Shown here: one piece after another, positions 23,226 through 35,105 of the stretch | Position numbering within the stretch: position 1 is the first letter of the stretch | Layout: each line of letters opens with the position of its first letter | Assembly (NCBI GenBank): GCA_013400975.1 | Contig: WBMZ01010285.1 | Location: 186,001 to 250,000, forward strand | Origin: Atrichornis clamosus | Taxonomy: Eukaryota; Chordata; Aves; Passeriformes; Menuridae | Length of the DNA stretch: 64,000 nt | Direction of reading: 5' to 3' | Position numbers and translations under genes: made by a program | Notes under the pieces: generated by a model | What the model saw: the letters and a program-made list of their open reading frames with translations, nothing else | Database searches by the model: none | Told to the model about the DNA's origin: nothing

Positions 23226-24506
23226 AGCAACAAACTGAAAGAAACCCTGCCTCCTAATTCTACTTTCTAATCACCGAATTTTGCCTATCTGATGAAGGAA
23301 ACTATATGAATCATGTTGTCTTATCATAACTGAAATGTAAAATTGACTTTTATTAAAAGCTGTTAGAAGCTAAAAGATAAACTTGCCATTAAAAAGGAAA
23401 ACACAAAAGAACCCATGATTTATCAACTGACCTCCCCTTCATCTTCCAAGGATGTGATAACTGCTACAGAGTTTCTGCTCCCTCAGATTAACACAGACCT
23501 TTATTTGAAATAAACACCTTTTAGAAGGAACTTGAGAATGTTTTCTCTGTCTAAATTTACTGACATCCCTTTACCTGGCTCCTGGTCCTCCAATACTCCC
23601 TGGAATGTGAACCGAACACTTACGATAGGAGATACCATTACTATTGCCAAGAAAAGCAAGAGAAATTTTGAGTTGGGGAAAAAAAAAAAAAAAGAAAGAT
23701 AAATGTTTTGCTGCACAACACAAATTCAATGCTCATTTCCATGGTTTGTTTCTAATAAAATTAATAAAGCATCAAGTAGATAGACACTCCTCTACTTCTA
23801 CAAGAATGTAGTGATTGCCTTCAGAAAGTGAAAACTCTAGGGATACTCGCAAGTTTGCAAAAGTAAGATTCTATCCATATGTTAAACACTTATTTCCAGC
23901 ATGTCTGTAATAGCTCAGTAAATGTTTTAAAGCTTGTCAGGACACTGACTTGGAGAAACCCCTTTAAAACTAGTAGGAATTGTATGAACAAACCCTTTAA
24001 TAAGCTTACAGATCTTCAACCATGAGTTAAAAGAAAAATTAGGCTGCGGATCTTGCAAGATTTCAAGGGCTCTGGAATCTCACTTGTCCGAAACTCTCCA
24101 CAACATCTACCTTTATTGTGTGCAGCAATTCATTTCTGCTATCACCCAGAATCCAGGACATGAGAACTTGAGAAATAGTGAAGTTCTAATGAAATCTTTT
24201 AAAATCAGTTAGGAGCTCTGTACAGAGATTTGAATGAGTTCAGGGGTTTGTGCAGACTTCTTCCATCTCAATTGTCAACTGCTTGCTCGTGCCGAACGTA
24301 CTGATGAGGAAATCCTCAGAGCATGCAGGAGCAGCCACCCAATGCAGGGACGCCACTAGGAATGTTCCAAAAAAAACCTTTGGTGCCTGAATAGTTCTTT
24401 CCTTTCCTCAAGTTCCTTAAGACAAAAGGAAATTAACGTGACAGGTTCTGGTGAGCACAGACAATGCCACTTTTCTATACTGCCGCACCCAAGAACTCAC
24501 TTTTGC
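23226..24506. other. Unique sequence, no gene seen
   Basis: The stretch is AT-rich and contains an A16 run near 23680. The short GATGAGGAAATCCTCAGAG near 24302 resembles a MIR core but is too short to call. Confidence 0.55.
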
Positions 24507-24587
24507 TCATTTCTCAGCTGACTGAAGACCAGCTTCTTCTAGTACAGCTGTTTCCTCCTGCAGGGAACACTCATCTCCACTGTTGCT
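24507..24587 (-). CDS. Candidate terminal coding exon, unknown gene
   Basis: On the minus strand the acceptor TGTCTTCTATTGGTTAG precedes base 24587, followed by 26 open codons and a TGA at 24509-24507. The predicted tail starts SNSGDECSLQEETA and ends EEAGLQSAEK. It is acidic, glutamate-rich and helix-like, with ordinary codon choices (GAG, CTG, CAG, GCT) unlike random AT-rich frames. A GTGAGT donor follows 9 bases after the stop, so a spliced non-coding exon is also possible. I do not recognise the peptide, and the pyrimidine tract is only fair. Confidence 0.22.
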   Translation of the reverse strand, partial: SNSGDECSLQEETAVLEEAGLQSAEK

Positions 24588-25957
24588 CTAACCAATAGAA
24601 GACAACACCTATCCCTGCAAGTACTACAGGCCTTTATACCACCGCACAGATACACAAAGCACTGCTCATTTCTACCATGAATTTCTAGCTTTAAGGGGAG
24701 TAGACGGATCAATCTTCACAAAGCCTGAACACAGCTCTCGTAGCATATTCCTCCATAAGAGCTGGGCCAACACAAATGTTATTAAAAGCAGAGGGAAGGG
24801 GCTGGATTAGCAATAGAATCATATAAGTTATGAACACCATACAAGCAAATGTTAGTCTTGAAACAAAATACTAATTTAACTGTCTTCCATGTAGGCAAAA
24901 AAGCAACAGGAACATATTCCTTGATGAAAAATACTTCTTGTATTTTTCTAGCCTGAAAGCAAGATTAAACTGAAAATAAGGACTCATGAAGCGCTTGAAA
25001 TGATTTGTCTTCTGAATTCTCACCTTGTTCTATGGGGAGTTTCACTGGGCACAACAGGAATATTCTTGTGTGCTCTGTGCAAGGGTGTTTAGAGGATCAA
25101 GACTGAATTGCTGAGCCATTATTTTACTTGTGGCTCAGGAATCATTCCAAAGCAAACATGAGAGAGAATACAGCGACACATATTTTCAAAATTAATCAAA
25201 TGCATAATAAATTCTACGCAATGAAATTTTGCACTTAACTGAATTTCAGAAATCACCAAAGTTCAGCTCTAGCCCTTCAGTCGATCATCTAGATTTCTTA
25301 TTGTCTCTCTACCAGTCAACAGTGACAGACAGGCAAACCCAAAGTCGCTATCACACAGCTCAAGAACTAAATGCTTCTTCCAAAAGTAAGTATTTCCAGA
25401 ACGAATACAAAATCCTGTATGTTGCTGATAGTACAAAAAAGCAAACAATACAGGAAGTCCATGCTTTTCTGTCCTAAATACAACATTTTTCCATAAAGGG
25501 ACATGTTTGCTCATATATGAGAAAGGAGAATGAAAGTGGAGGTCCTTACCACTTCCACTGGATACCACATGGTGGTATCCAATCCAGTACGCACAACAAA
25601 GTGGGATCCAACAAATCTTATCTCCTAAAATGAATGTTCTGAAATCTCACATCCAGGAGACCCTTATCACAGGAGTCAAAATTATTTTTAGCTTCTAAAC
25701 AAAAAAAATTTTTTGATGCTTATAAGTGTGTACAAGATTTTTTAAGACTGCATGTCATCATCTTTTAAATTCTTGCTTAAAAAACTACTTCCTAAAATCT
25801 GTCATAGTACTTCTTACTGCGTAAACAATTTCTCATGTCAATGTCAATAGGGCAGTATTTCATAAGGCTTTTTCCAAAAACAAGCCAATCACGAAAAAGT
25901 ATATAATATTTAGAAGATGTATGTGTTCGTGATGCTTTATCTTCTCTTCATTTATGA
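24588..25957. other. Unique sequence, no gene seen
   Basis: No exon or transposon was recognised. A 99-codon minus-strand frame at 25269-25568 overlaps a plus-strand frame of similar length, and neither has a signature. The palindrome at 25559-25581 lies here. Confidence 0.55.
25559..25581. repeat. Perfect inverted repeat, 10-bp arms, 3-nt centre
   Basis: TGGATACCAC, the spacer ATG, and GTGGTATCCA form exact reverse-complement arms. Confidence 0.9.
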
Positions 25958-26239
25958 ATAATTCTGAAATTTGAGCCATCCACTATAAGAAAAGAAACAA
26001 CCTCTAGCAACAAGAATTTAATCTACCAAAATCCTCCTCAAAGGTCTCCGGAGAACCAGGACAACCCAGCGTTTCATGGCACAGACTCCAAACCACTGAA
26101 GCAAGTGCAAGCTAGATTGGAAGAGTTAAATAAAGCAGCTAAAATTCAGCAGCATCGCAAGCTACTCCAGACTACGGTTACTATAACCTACACTGGGTGT
26201 CCTCTGCATAAGCACCAGTGTGACTTTGTGGACTGCTGA
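25958..26239 (+). other. Stop-to-stop open frame without ATG, possible exon or gene relic
   Basis: After a TGA at 25955-25957, 93 codons stay open on the plus strand to a TGA at 26237-26239. There is no start codon in frame, so only an exon or a decayed copy could use it. The second half reads like a charged amphipathic helix (QARLEELNKAAKIQQHRK) followed by a Cys/His-containing tail (CPLHKHQCDFVDC). No convincing acceptor or polyadenylation signal frames it. A length of 93 codons is not exceptional for chance in this window, so this is a note rather than a gene call. Confidence 0.15.
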
Positions 26240-29212
26240 GACTCAGTCTGTTGCAACTGGCATAAGTTGCCACAGGCGAGTAATCACAAGAAACTGACCT
26301 TGGCAAAAGCACATTTTACACTTCACTGCTGTTCAACTGTGTTATACTAAAGAGAGAGCAAGTGAGCACAAGCAGAAGGGGGAGGGAGAGAGAACAAAGG
26401 GGGATAGACAGCATAAAAGTGAACGTAGCCATTTTCAGCTTTACCTGCATTTAAGATTTTAAGAGAGGTACATCACACCTCCAGTGCACATCACAACCTA
26501 CACACGGTTACATCAACTCTGCATGTTATAATTTTTAAACCATCAGGGTCTGAGGAGATTTGGGGTGGGGGGAGGAGGAGAAATAAAGGAGACTAAGTAC
26601 TAAATTAGAAATTAATATCTAAAAAAAATTCTCCCAACAAGGAGCGGGGGGAAGTATAGAAGACAATTACAACTCCACATTCTCCTACCACTGCATTACC
26701 GCATAAATGAGGAATTTTAAATTTTTCTTTCCTCCTGTTTGGCTACACCTGTTGAGAGCACATTTTTTAATCAGCTGCAGCTAATAAAGTCTAAATGTAT
26801 TCCATGAGCTGTTCAGCAAGATGTCTTAGTCCTAATTTTTAATGTTTCAACTCAACCTTAACTTCAGAATCCCTCTCAACAGCACAGCAGCAATTTGCAT
26901 GAACTAGTATGGTATAACCCCCACTGCTGCACACACACACAGTTGTGTCTAGCCTTCCTCAACTACCTCTGGTCACCGCTGGCTTGAATCAGTTATTCCC
27001 TGTCAAATAATTTTCTTATTTCTGCAATACTTTTCTTTGGTATTGCTTACTGTATCTCCAAAGAAACAGAACTTGGCAGAGCAAGATGGCACGGGATCCC
27101 ATCATCAGTGCTAACCCACATCCTGCCCAAATTTTATAGCAAGTTTAACACAAGGATCTAACCTTGAGGGTATGCTGGGTTTCCAGGACGTTCCAAAACA
27201 TGCACAAGCTTTGTATGAGTTCCAAAATACCAAATCACTCTCCACTTGGGAAGTGTACAAGGTATGCAAGTCTAGACAAAATAAAATTAGACTACATGCA
27301 TTTTATATCTGCTTCCTTACCACTCTAGGTCAGTGACCTACGACTCCATGCAGCTTCTCTTCCAGATCTTGAAGTCTGCTTTTCTTCTGTGCGGACAGTT
27401 TCTCTATTTCTCATCTGGTTCTATGAATAACTCAAAATCCTGCTACAAAAGCCAGTCTTTGTTCCTCTCAAACATGCAAACCTTTCACATCTCTGTCTTC
27501 ACAGAGTCTCCATTCCTTTATTAAAACTCCTCTTTATCTCAGTCCTCTAAATGTCATTACTACCAGTAAGCAGAAGTGGCTTTTTTTGGACACAGCCATG
27601 TTGTTACCTTGAACCATTCCCATCTGACAGAGTCTCGTCATGGTTTAATGACCTCCCCTGTCACTGGCCAGGGAGATACAAGACTCAGCCCTGACAGCAG
27701 ATGGCTGATTCACACACACTGACGCTCAGCGATTCAACAATGATACGATCACGCTTAGCCTATAAATTATGAAAACAGCAATTCTATGAAGCATGACCTA
27801 AAATTTCAAGGGACTGAAGTATTTCCGAGTCTGAACTTCAGATCTGGGTCAAAAAGGTGTCAGCTGTGGATCTGCAGAATTTTAATCGTCTCATCAGACT
27901 GTAGGTCTCTCTCACACAAATACACGATGCTTGGAAGGCCCACAGGCATGCTTCCTGACACTGAGGCAGGACTCTGTCACAGAGGGCTGGATGGGCCACA
28001 AAAACACTCACTGCTATGCAGTGTGTGAGAAACTCTTGTAGGCTCAAGACAGAGAGAAAACTGATGTCTGTCACATTTTTCTGACTGTGCACTTGGGCAC
28101 AAAATAGGACTATTAAAATTTTTATTTATTAAGTCCTATAGTAATTAGTTATAGTAGACAGAAAAAGATAAAATGCAAAGAGCACACTAGATCTGCAGCA
28201 ATTACTGTGGACCTTCAGGCTTGGCTGTCAATGGTCAGCATTTCTCACAATGACACACAGCAAAAGAAAATGGTGACAAAAAACTAAATACCTGAAGGGT
28301 ACTCATATCCACAGGAAAAGTAAATCTTTGTTTATACTAGCCCAAAAGTAAGCAGATCTTTATATTACACAAGAGCACCCTCAGTTGAATGAAAGAATTT
28401 GGCATCTCTTACTTCTTCTATGCATATCCTAAACAACAGGTTACTGAATTAGTCTCTCTCCTTGCAGCTCCCTCTGCGTCTTTGAAACCACACCATATTC
28501 TAAATGGATGTGTCAATCAATGCTGCTTGAGTCATTGACTTTATAGTTCACTGGCTAGGATCTCATTTTCAAGTAATTTTACTCGTTAGGCAGAACAGAA
28601 ACATTAACTGGGTCTTCCACATCCATGCAAGTAATTACCAATATGCCAGCTACTGTGGGTATCTCACTTCTCTTTCCTCTTCCTTCCCCACTTCTTTCAT
28701 CTAAGAGAATTGCTTGAAACTAGTGCATTTCCACAAAAGATACAAATATATATACAAATAAAAAACTTCAACATCTAAAAATTACTAGTAAGGTTTAGTT
28801 ATAGCTATATATATGGACATGTATCTACACAAACACATCAACACCTAAAATATGTATCCAAAAGACCATGATGTTGTGGTGTAGTATGGCTGAAATGTTA
28901 CTAGGACATGATTAATTTGACCAAACTACTCCTCTACTGGCAAAAGATTAGTTTGTTTGAATTACATTTACCTTTCTCGAAGTGTTTTAGAAAGAAGTCT
29001 TGTCTAGTTTAAACTCATCCAATAAAACATCATGATATCCTTAAGTCCAGAGAGTCAGGAAAGTCTTCCTTTTCCTTCTAGTTGTGAGTACTGAGTGTGA
29101 TCTGCAAGAAAAAGACAGTGGGGGAAAAAAAGGTTTGGCAGGCAGTCCTTTATCTTCTCAATGGGTCAGTATTTTCAAAATCCTTACAGAACACAGCCCT
29201 GACTCCAGAAGT
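26240..29212. other. Unique sequence, no gene seen
   Basis: The stretch contains a purine-rich tract at about 26345-26412 and a G-rich patch (GGGGTGGGGGGAGGAGG) at 26572-26588. No exon or transposon was recognised. Confidence 0.55.
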
Positions 29213-29233
29213 TCAATCAATCAATCAATCAAT
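29213..29233 (+). repeat. (TCAA)n microsatellite, 5 units
   Basis: Five perfect tandem TCAA units are followed by a partial sixth. Confidence 0.9.
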
Positions 29234-29284
29234 TTCTACCTGATTTCCAGAAAGAATTCAAACCAGATGTATTTTTCCACATCA

Positions 29285-29431
29285 GATATTCTGTCTCTCT
29301 CTTCACCGTCTTAAACACGAAGATATTACAGTGGATATTCTGTCTCCCTCTTCACTGTCTTAAACACAAAGATATTAGAGTAGATATTCTGTCTCTCTCT
29401 TCACTGTCTTAAACATGAAGATATTAGCGTG
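29285..29431 (+). repeat. Minisatellite: three tandem 49-bp units
   Basis: Units start at 29285, 29334 and 29383, each beginning GATATTCTGTCTC, passing through CTTCAC(C/T)GTCTTAAACA and ending AAGATATTA. The copies differ at only a few positions (for example CACGAAG, CACAAAG and ATGAAG), so the array arose by recent tandem duplication. No array-specific motif suggests a function. Confidence 0.92.
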
Positions 29432-32400
29432 AAAGGCGTGATTTCCTCTGTTTATTTTTAAAAACCCTGCAATGCACAGTTTCCATTTTCTGCTTTGAAT
29501 TTAAATTTACCATCAGGGACTTTGTAATTTTTTGTTTGAACCTACCTAGGAGAAAGGTTACAGTTTCTGTGGTGTAAAGTGCTAATACACTTCACAAAGC
29601 CAGCAGCAATCCCTGAAACTGAAGTAAAACCATAAAAAACATAAAATACCTTTTTCTCCTATTATACACTTCAATTAATCAACAGCTTTTGGTGAACAAG
29701 TTAAGTAGTCAAGAACTCTGTTGAACAAGCATGTTTTAGTCTAGAAACAGCTGTGAAAAGTTCAGCAAATTTTATTCTCTGCAGTGTCCTGCTACCTCTG
29801 GAGTTTCCACTTTTCTAGGGAACATCACTTTTCTGGATAGCACGTTGAGCCAATAGTTTTGCAGATACCCATTCGGTACCATATCAGCCCAATCTTTCTG
29901 GCTCTTTCAGTAACAGCAAGCAAACTCACAAAAGCTTTGCCTCAGATTTCACAGGCATGTGTGTGCCTCTCTCTCAGTACCCAGGCCGACGTGCCAATAT
30001 GTAGGATTAAACTTTTTCCAAGGTTGAATAAGCCACCATCTGTCTATCTTGTGTGGTGCTGTGCGCCATCCGGGAGACTTGTCCCTTAGAGCATGTTTCT
30101 ACCATATGTCACTCCTGAGTGATCAGTTATGCCAAGACATTTGGGAAAAAATGACTAAGTCGAGCTGGAAAACCCTTTCCGAATTCCAGAGGAGGTTTGC
30201 CAAGCCTGTATTTGCAAATAACTTTGCATCCACTGGTTTTCGCATATATTGTATGTAGCAACAAATAACCTTTACCCAAATGGACATGATGTGCCTGCCC
30301 TCCATTGTCCAATGGACCTTTTAATAAGCCAAGAGATTCAAGTATGACACATCTTCAGGAAAAATACAAGGAACTTTTACAGCGACTTTTACGATTACTA
30401 ACTTAATAAAGGAAAAAAAAAAGATATAAAGAATATATTTCAAGAAAGACTTCACTTCTTATTTTAAAGCCACAACAAACCAGTAATTTCCTTCAAAATA
30501 CTCAACTAAAAATACCTCAGGCAACTGAATGCAAGGCTTTTTCCCAATAATAACCGTCTAATAATGACCATCTAAAGTGCTCACCTGCATGCAAAGTGAT
30601 CACCTACACTAAATGTTAAACTGCTGATACAGTTCATGCAATTAGAATTTTTCTAATAAAGAATATGACTCTACCCTATTTTAGATTTAAAGAACCATTT
30701 TATGTTCCAATTCCTCAATTATTAAATTAAAACTCAAGCCAGGATCATTCTTATGGCCAGCTCAAGGCTGCTCATTTACATAACTGAATTTCAAGGGCAC
30801 TTCGTTACACAGCAATTAATACCAGAAAAAAAATCTACCAGATCTGCTACCTAATGTTAAGGAAGACATTCTTGAGAACATTAAAAGAAGAGAGAAATTA
30901 GTAAGTCGTGATTACAGCCTCCCTGAGTAAGATTAACATTGAAAGGAAATCTATTCCTAAGGGCAACAGGAGAAATATTAAATATCAAAAGACAAATTAT
31001 AGGAATTATTACATTTAGTGACGAAAGTGACATGTAGAGAAGTACTAAAGTTCAAGAGAGAACACAGTCCTCTGTGTTTAGCCTTCAGAATCTGGACAAT
31101 CATTAAAAAAAAGGGAATATGTGAAACAAGAATTCACTACAGTCCACTGAGATTTGCAGAACAAAATGCAACAAAAAGCAGGAAAGCAGACAAAGAAAAC
31201 CAGTACTGAGAAAAGGTTATTATTACTAAAGGAAAAGGAGGTAAATTATCACCTCAGAATGGATTATGATTTTTTTTTAATGTATCTAATTTAAACCATC
31301 TCCCTAAGCACAAAGAGTGAAACTTGCAAAGGTGAGGATGTGTCAGTCAAGTATATGGTAAGAAGTTAAACTATGAAGGAAAGGAAGCCTCCTACTGCAA
31401 CATGGACTTGCTGAATGGAGAGAAGAGAGGAAAATAAATATAGAACAGCTAGGCAAATCTGGACTACTTGCCTACGTAACACACCTAATGATTTTGAAGC
31501 CAGCATATTTTTTGAAAGGCTCAGTTCCTTCCTGGCCCACTCCAACAGCCTGAGGCATTCACACTGTTCAGCCAAGAGAGACTGGAGATGCTGGTTCTAC
31601 AGCACCAACTTTCTGCTAATCCTTCTTATTCCAACAAGAAACCTTTAGGGTAACATGCACCTGCTCTAACATTCTTCTTGCATCCATTTACAGGCCCAAA
31701 TAATCTTCAGTATGAACCATGATTTGGTTATAAGGCTGACGAACTCAGAGGGTTGCAAGTGGGGACAAGAGGAGAGGGGGAAATTCATCAAAGCTGCCAA
31801 TTAAGAAAATTCTTATTCTAGATAAGAACTTGAGCTATGAAGCTGGTCAACAGCTTCCTCACAGAAGGAGCAGCCATGTAGCTTCTGTACTGTCACCTCT
31901 TGCCAAAACTACAGCAGAAACAAAAACTTCTCCTACAACAGGCATGATGGAGATCCATGCATATCTGTAAGGAAAAACTGTGGGGCAACATAAAGCGAGA
32001 AAATATTGAAATACAGAGAAAAATTAAATATTTTCTTTCCCTTAATGTTCATCTTGAGGAGGCTCAGAATCTGTCACCCGTTTGTCCCACACTAGTACAG
32101 ACATACAAACAGGAATCTTATCAATCTTCAGAAACATGACGCTTTTAAATTTGGTTTAATCACTAGGAGTTACTTGGAAATTCTTGGTACATGCAGGCTG
32201 TGTTCTTTTGCATTCCACTTCAAACATCTACTAAGCCACAACACTCTTTGTTGTTTTCACAAACTTTTTAGGGGAACTCTCCATGCTTCTGGAATTCATA
32301 AGCTCAATATTCCATCAATCACATGCAAACCCATTCCTCTAGGAATAAATTCACTCTGTGGCACAACTAAATATTTCTGTTACACAAATGCAAAACTTAA

Positions 32401-32931
32401 CTGAAACATCTTCTGATAAATACAAGACTAGGACACCTCAAAGCCAGGAACAGTGAAATTTATTTCCACAGGAAACCTCATTTAGACGGTATGACTACAG
32501 AGACAGTGTTTACAGACAAGATGGGCTCTTCAAGCACAGGGCCAAACCCAAAGGGTTGTTGTGTTCTCTGACCCATCTGCAGGGTATTTCATATTTTCTC
32601 ACAATCATTCATCACAGTTCACTTCCCAGTGGAGGCTCTGGGCCCTACTTGGCAAGACTATCTTTTTTCCAAATGACCAAGATGCAAGAGAGAAAATACA
32701 GGCTGATGGGAAGCTATCAAATGTCACTAAAAACTGAAGAAGTCTGTCCTCTAATATAAAGTCCATTCTGCAAGCACTACATACTGCAGCACAGAAGGAG
32801 TTTGGTTTTCAAAAATGTTAGTGCAATATTAAAACAAAGCACAGTCTCTTTTCTTATGAATAATCTGTACTCATAAACTAATTTGAACAAAGAAAACCTC
32901 TACACCCAATGTAAAAGTAGCTTGGAGTTAC
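29432..32931. other. Unique sequence, no gene seen
   Basis: A strong minus-strand donor ATGCAG|GTGAGC is present at 30593/30594, but no good acceptor or open segment lies upstream of it. No mobile element was recognised. Confidence 0.55.
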
Positions 32932-33212
32932 CTTTGTTAGGGGTGCAAAAAAAGGGATTGCTGAGGGGGGCATAAGGCTTGCTTTTGCCAAGCACAGAGA
33001 TAAAGCAGTTTTCCTCTTCTTCACTTCCCCCCCTCCTCCACACCAAACCCAAAAAAAGCTGCCATTGCTTTAGGTCAAAGGAAAAACAGGCCCAGCTGCC
33101 GTAAGCCAAACAACGTACAGGTTTGCTATCTCCCCTGCTGTTTTGGCTCGAGCGCTTCAGACTGGAAAATTCAGAAGCACGATCTCCCAAGCTCTATAAA
33201 TGCCAGAACCAT
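32932..33212 (-). other. Candidate internal exon, probably non-coding
   Basis: On the minus strand a very good acceptor (CCTTGTCCTATTTTCCTCTTAG) precedes base 33212, and a fair donor AACAAAG|GTAACT follows base 32932, giving a 281-bp segment. It is more GC- and CpG-rich than its surroundings (GAAGCGCTCGAGCC, TGTACGTTG, TACGGCAGC). All three frames close near the 5' end, although one frame stays open for the last 87 codons or so with no ATG. It could therefore be an exon of a long non-coding RNA or a 5' UTR exon. Alternatively it is a conserved element with accidental splice motifs. Confidence 0.22.
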
Positions 33213-34532
33213 CTAAGAGGAAAATAGGACAAGGCCACCCCCAGGCAAGTTTGCACTAAAATCTGCTGGCTGCAAGGCAAAAATACAGTAAACATCGCAT
33301 AGGGACAGACTGCTCCTCAGAAAATATTCCACAAGAACAATATAGCTTCCAAAGAAAGGCTGTGCTAAGGGGACTTCTGGAGGGAAAAAAATGCAATGTT
33401 TTAAAATCCTTGTGAGGAGTTAGCAAGCTAATGGCACACTCAACGACAAATTGTTTGACAGGCAATATGCTTTTGACATTAATCCAAAGAAAAAATGTAA
33501 AAGCGACATTGAATGTTCTCTACAAAGTGGTAACAAATTCGGTATCCTAGAATAGTTCTGCAGTTCACTAAGGAAATTTTACTTTTGTCTTAGCAATTGA
33601 TTACATGCAATAAAGCAAGTAACAACAAGCAATTAATCATCAATATCACCATCCTGTCTTTTCAGGAAGGACAACTTAAGTTAAATTTCTGCAGTGCTTG
33701 AGAGCTGAACTGATTACTGTATGTTTTAACGTGCTCTATACTGACTCAACCTTGAAAAACAAGCCAAAAACAGAAGTTGAAACATCCTTTTTCCTGTGTA
33801 GCTCCAATTTGCAGTAGCAAGAAGCTAAACAACATGCTCTCCACCAGATGGCTGAAATAAAAAGAACACTCCTTCTGATTAATTAGGAAACAAATGAATC
33901 TGCTGTTAGTACAACAAGTTACCATCAGGAAACCTGGGTTCCCAATAAACTTTGATATTTGTGCTTTCTCTGCAACTGTGTTCAAGACCATCGTCAAACT
34001 TGTCTCTCATTTCAGAAGCAAAATATTACACACCAGTCCATCACTCACAAGTATCAACCAGGTATAACCAAAAAGGGTACTGGCCCTTTTCACAGACAAA
34101 TAACACTATAGGTTTCCAAAATTAGAAAGTATCCATCAGAATAGAAACGAATTAAGGTCTCCTTGTGCTGTGAGGAGCATCAATGGGTAAAACCACACGT
34201 CCCTTGTCAGGGTTCAGTGGAGGCTCATGCATGCACACCCGAGCTCTCCAGCTGGTCCAGGAAACGGAAATCCCCAGAGCAGATATAGTACAAGGAGCAA
34301 GGATGTGACAGCCCAAGCAGCAGAGGCCAGCCCATGGTTCCCTGATGAGGCTGCCAAGGATGACTGTCAACATCTCAAGTGAAGGTTCAGGATACAGTGC
34401 AGACACTGGGGACGGAGCGGGTCGAAGGTGGAACTTGCACAGAAGATACGCAAGTGCACGCACTCAGAACATGAATACAATGCACACTGCTACCGAGCCG
34501 AGTGGCTTTGGAAAGAAGGAGACTGAGCTTAC
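33213..34532. other. Unique sequence, no gene seen
   Basis: The first 900 bases are AT-rich. From 34150 composition becomes nearly balanced and CpG-containing, running into the exon candidate at 34533. A 103-codon minus-strand frame at 34152-34463 crosses this patch without any family signature. Confidence 0.5.
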
Positions 34533-34574
34533 CTGATCCAGGAAGGTGCAGATAAAAGCTCCTCGTGTTGTCAT
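34533..34574 (-). CDS. Candidate first coding exon segment with ATG and strong donor
   Basis: On the minus strand an ATG at 34574 opens MTTRGAFICTFLDQ, which ends exactly at GATCAG|GTAAGC, one of the best donors in the window. The ATG context (GGAATAATGA) is mediocre. The same frame is open for 11 codons further upstream to a TGA. A second frame through the same donor gives DFHSKQRNNDN followed by TRSFYLHLPGS and would need an acceptor at ACAACAG. No promoter is evident. The donor is convincing but the exon content is not. Confidence 0.18.
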
Positions 34575-34654
34575 TATTCCTCTGCTTTGAATGGAAGTCC
34601 TGTTGTTTCAGCAACGTGCAGTGTGAGCTCCAAAACTAGGAAATGCAGGAAAAC

Positions 34655-34700
34655 CATGCCCTGTTGCTAAGATGAGGATACTGAGGCAGAGAGCCCACAG
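34655..34700 (-). repeat. MIR-like core fragment, antisense
   Basis: The minus-strand reading CTCTCTGCCTCAGTATCCTC followed by ATCTTAGCAACAGGG matches the MIR core around CTCTGTGCCTCAGTTTCC and TCATCTGTAAAATGGGG with few changes. It is short and diverged, with approximate limits. Confidence 0.4.
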
Positions 34701-35060
34701 CTTCCTTTGCATGAAAAACTGCCTTTTTTGCACCAAACCTTGGACCCAGTACTTCAGTAACAGTGATTAAAGAAGGACCATTTCAGAAGCTGATTAGGAG
34801 AAAGAACCTGCCATGTTTGAGGGATACAGCACAATTTCAGTTTATTTAATGACAAGGTGCATGCCTAAAGAGGCACAATGCCTTACTGAGAATCCAGGGC
34901 TGCCAACAAACCCACACCACTGTAATAGAAAGTATTTCTGCTACATGCATAACTGAGGTTCTCAAACATGTTGACAGTGTTAGTGTCTAAGGCCAAAGAG
35001 AATGGTGGAGACATTTACTACAAATTAAATCCAAAACTGCTTTTTAAAATCCAAGTAAAG

Positions 35061-35105
35061 GTACTTTATCCTATTAAGTGAGGAAGCTCAGAGACCTGAA
35101 TAAAA
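35061..35105 (-). repeat. MIR-like core fragment, antisense
   Basis: On the plus strand TTATCCTATTAAGTGAGGAA, then GCTCAGAGACCTGAA, follows the antisense MIR order TTATCCCCATTTTACAGATGAGGAAACTGAGGCTCAGAGAGGT with internal deletions. It is a short and old fragment, called only on the order of words. Confidence 0.35.

Noticed and set aside
24295..24335. MIR-like GATGAGGAAATCCTCAGAG
   Set aside because: Only one short word matches. Flanking MIR landmarks are absent.
26560..26590. Possible G-quadruplex (GGGGTGGGGGGAGGAGG)
   Set aside because: It has only two runs of three or more G, so a stable four-tract structure is unlikely.
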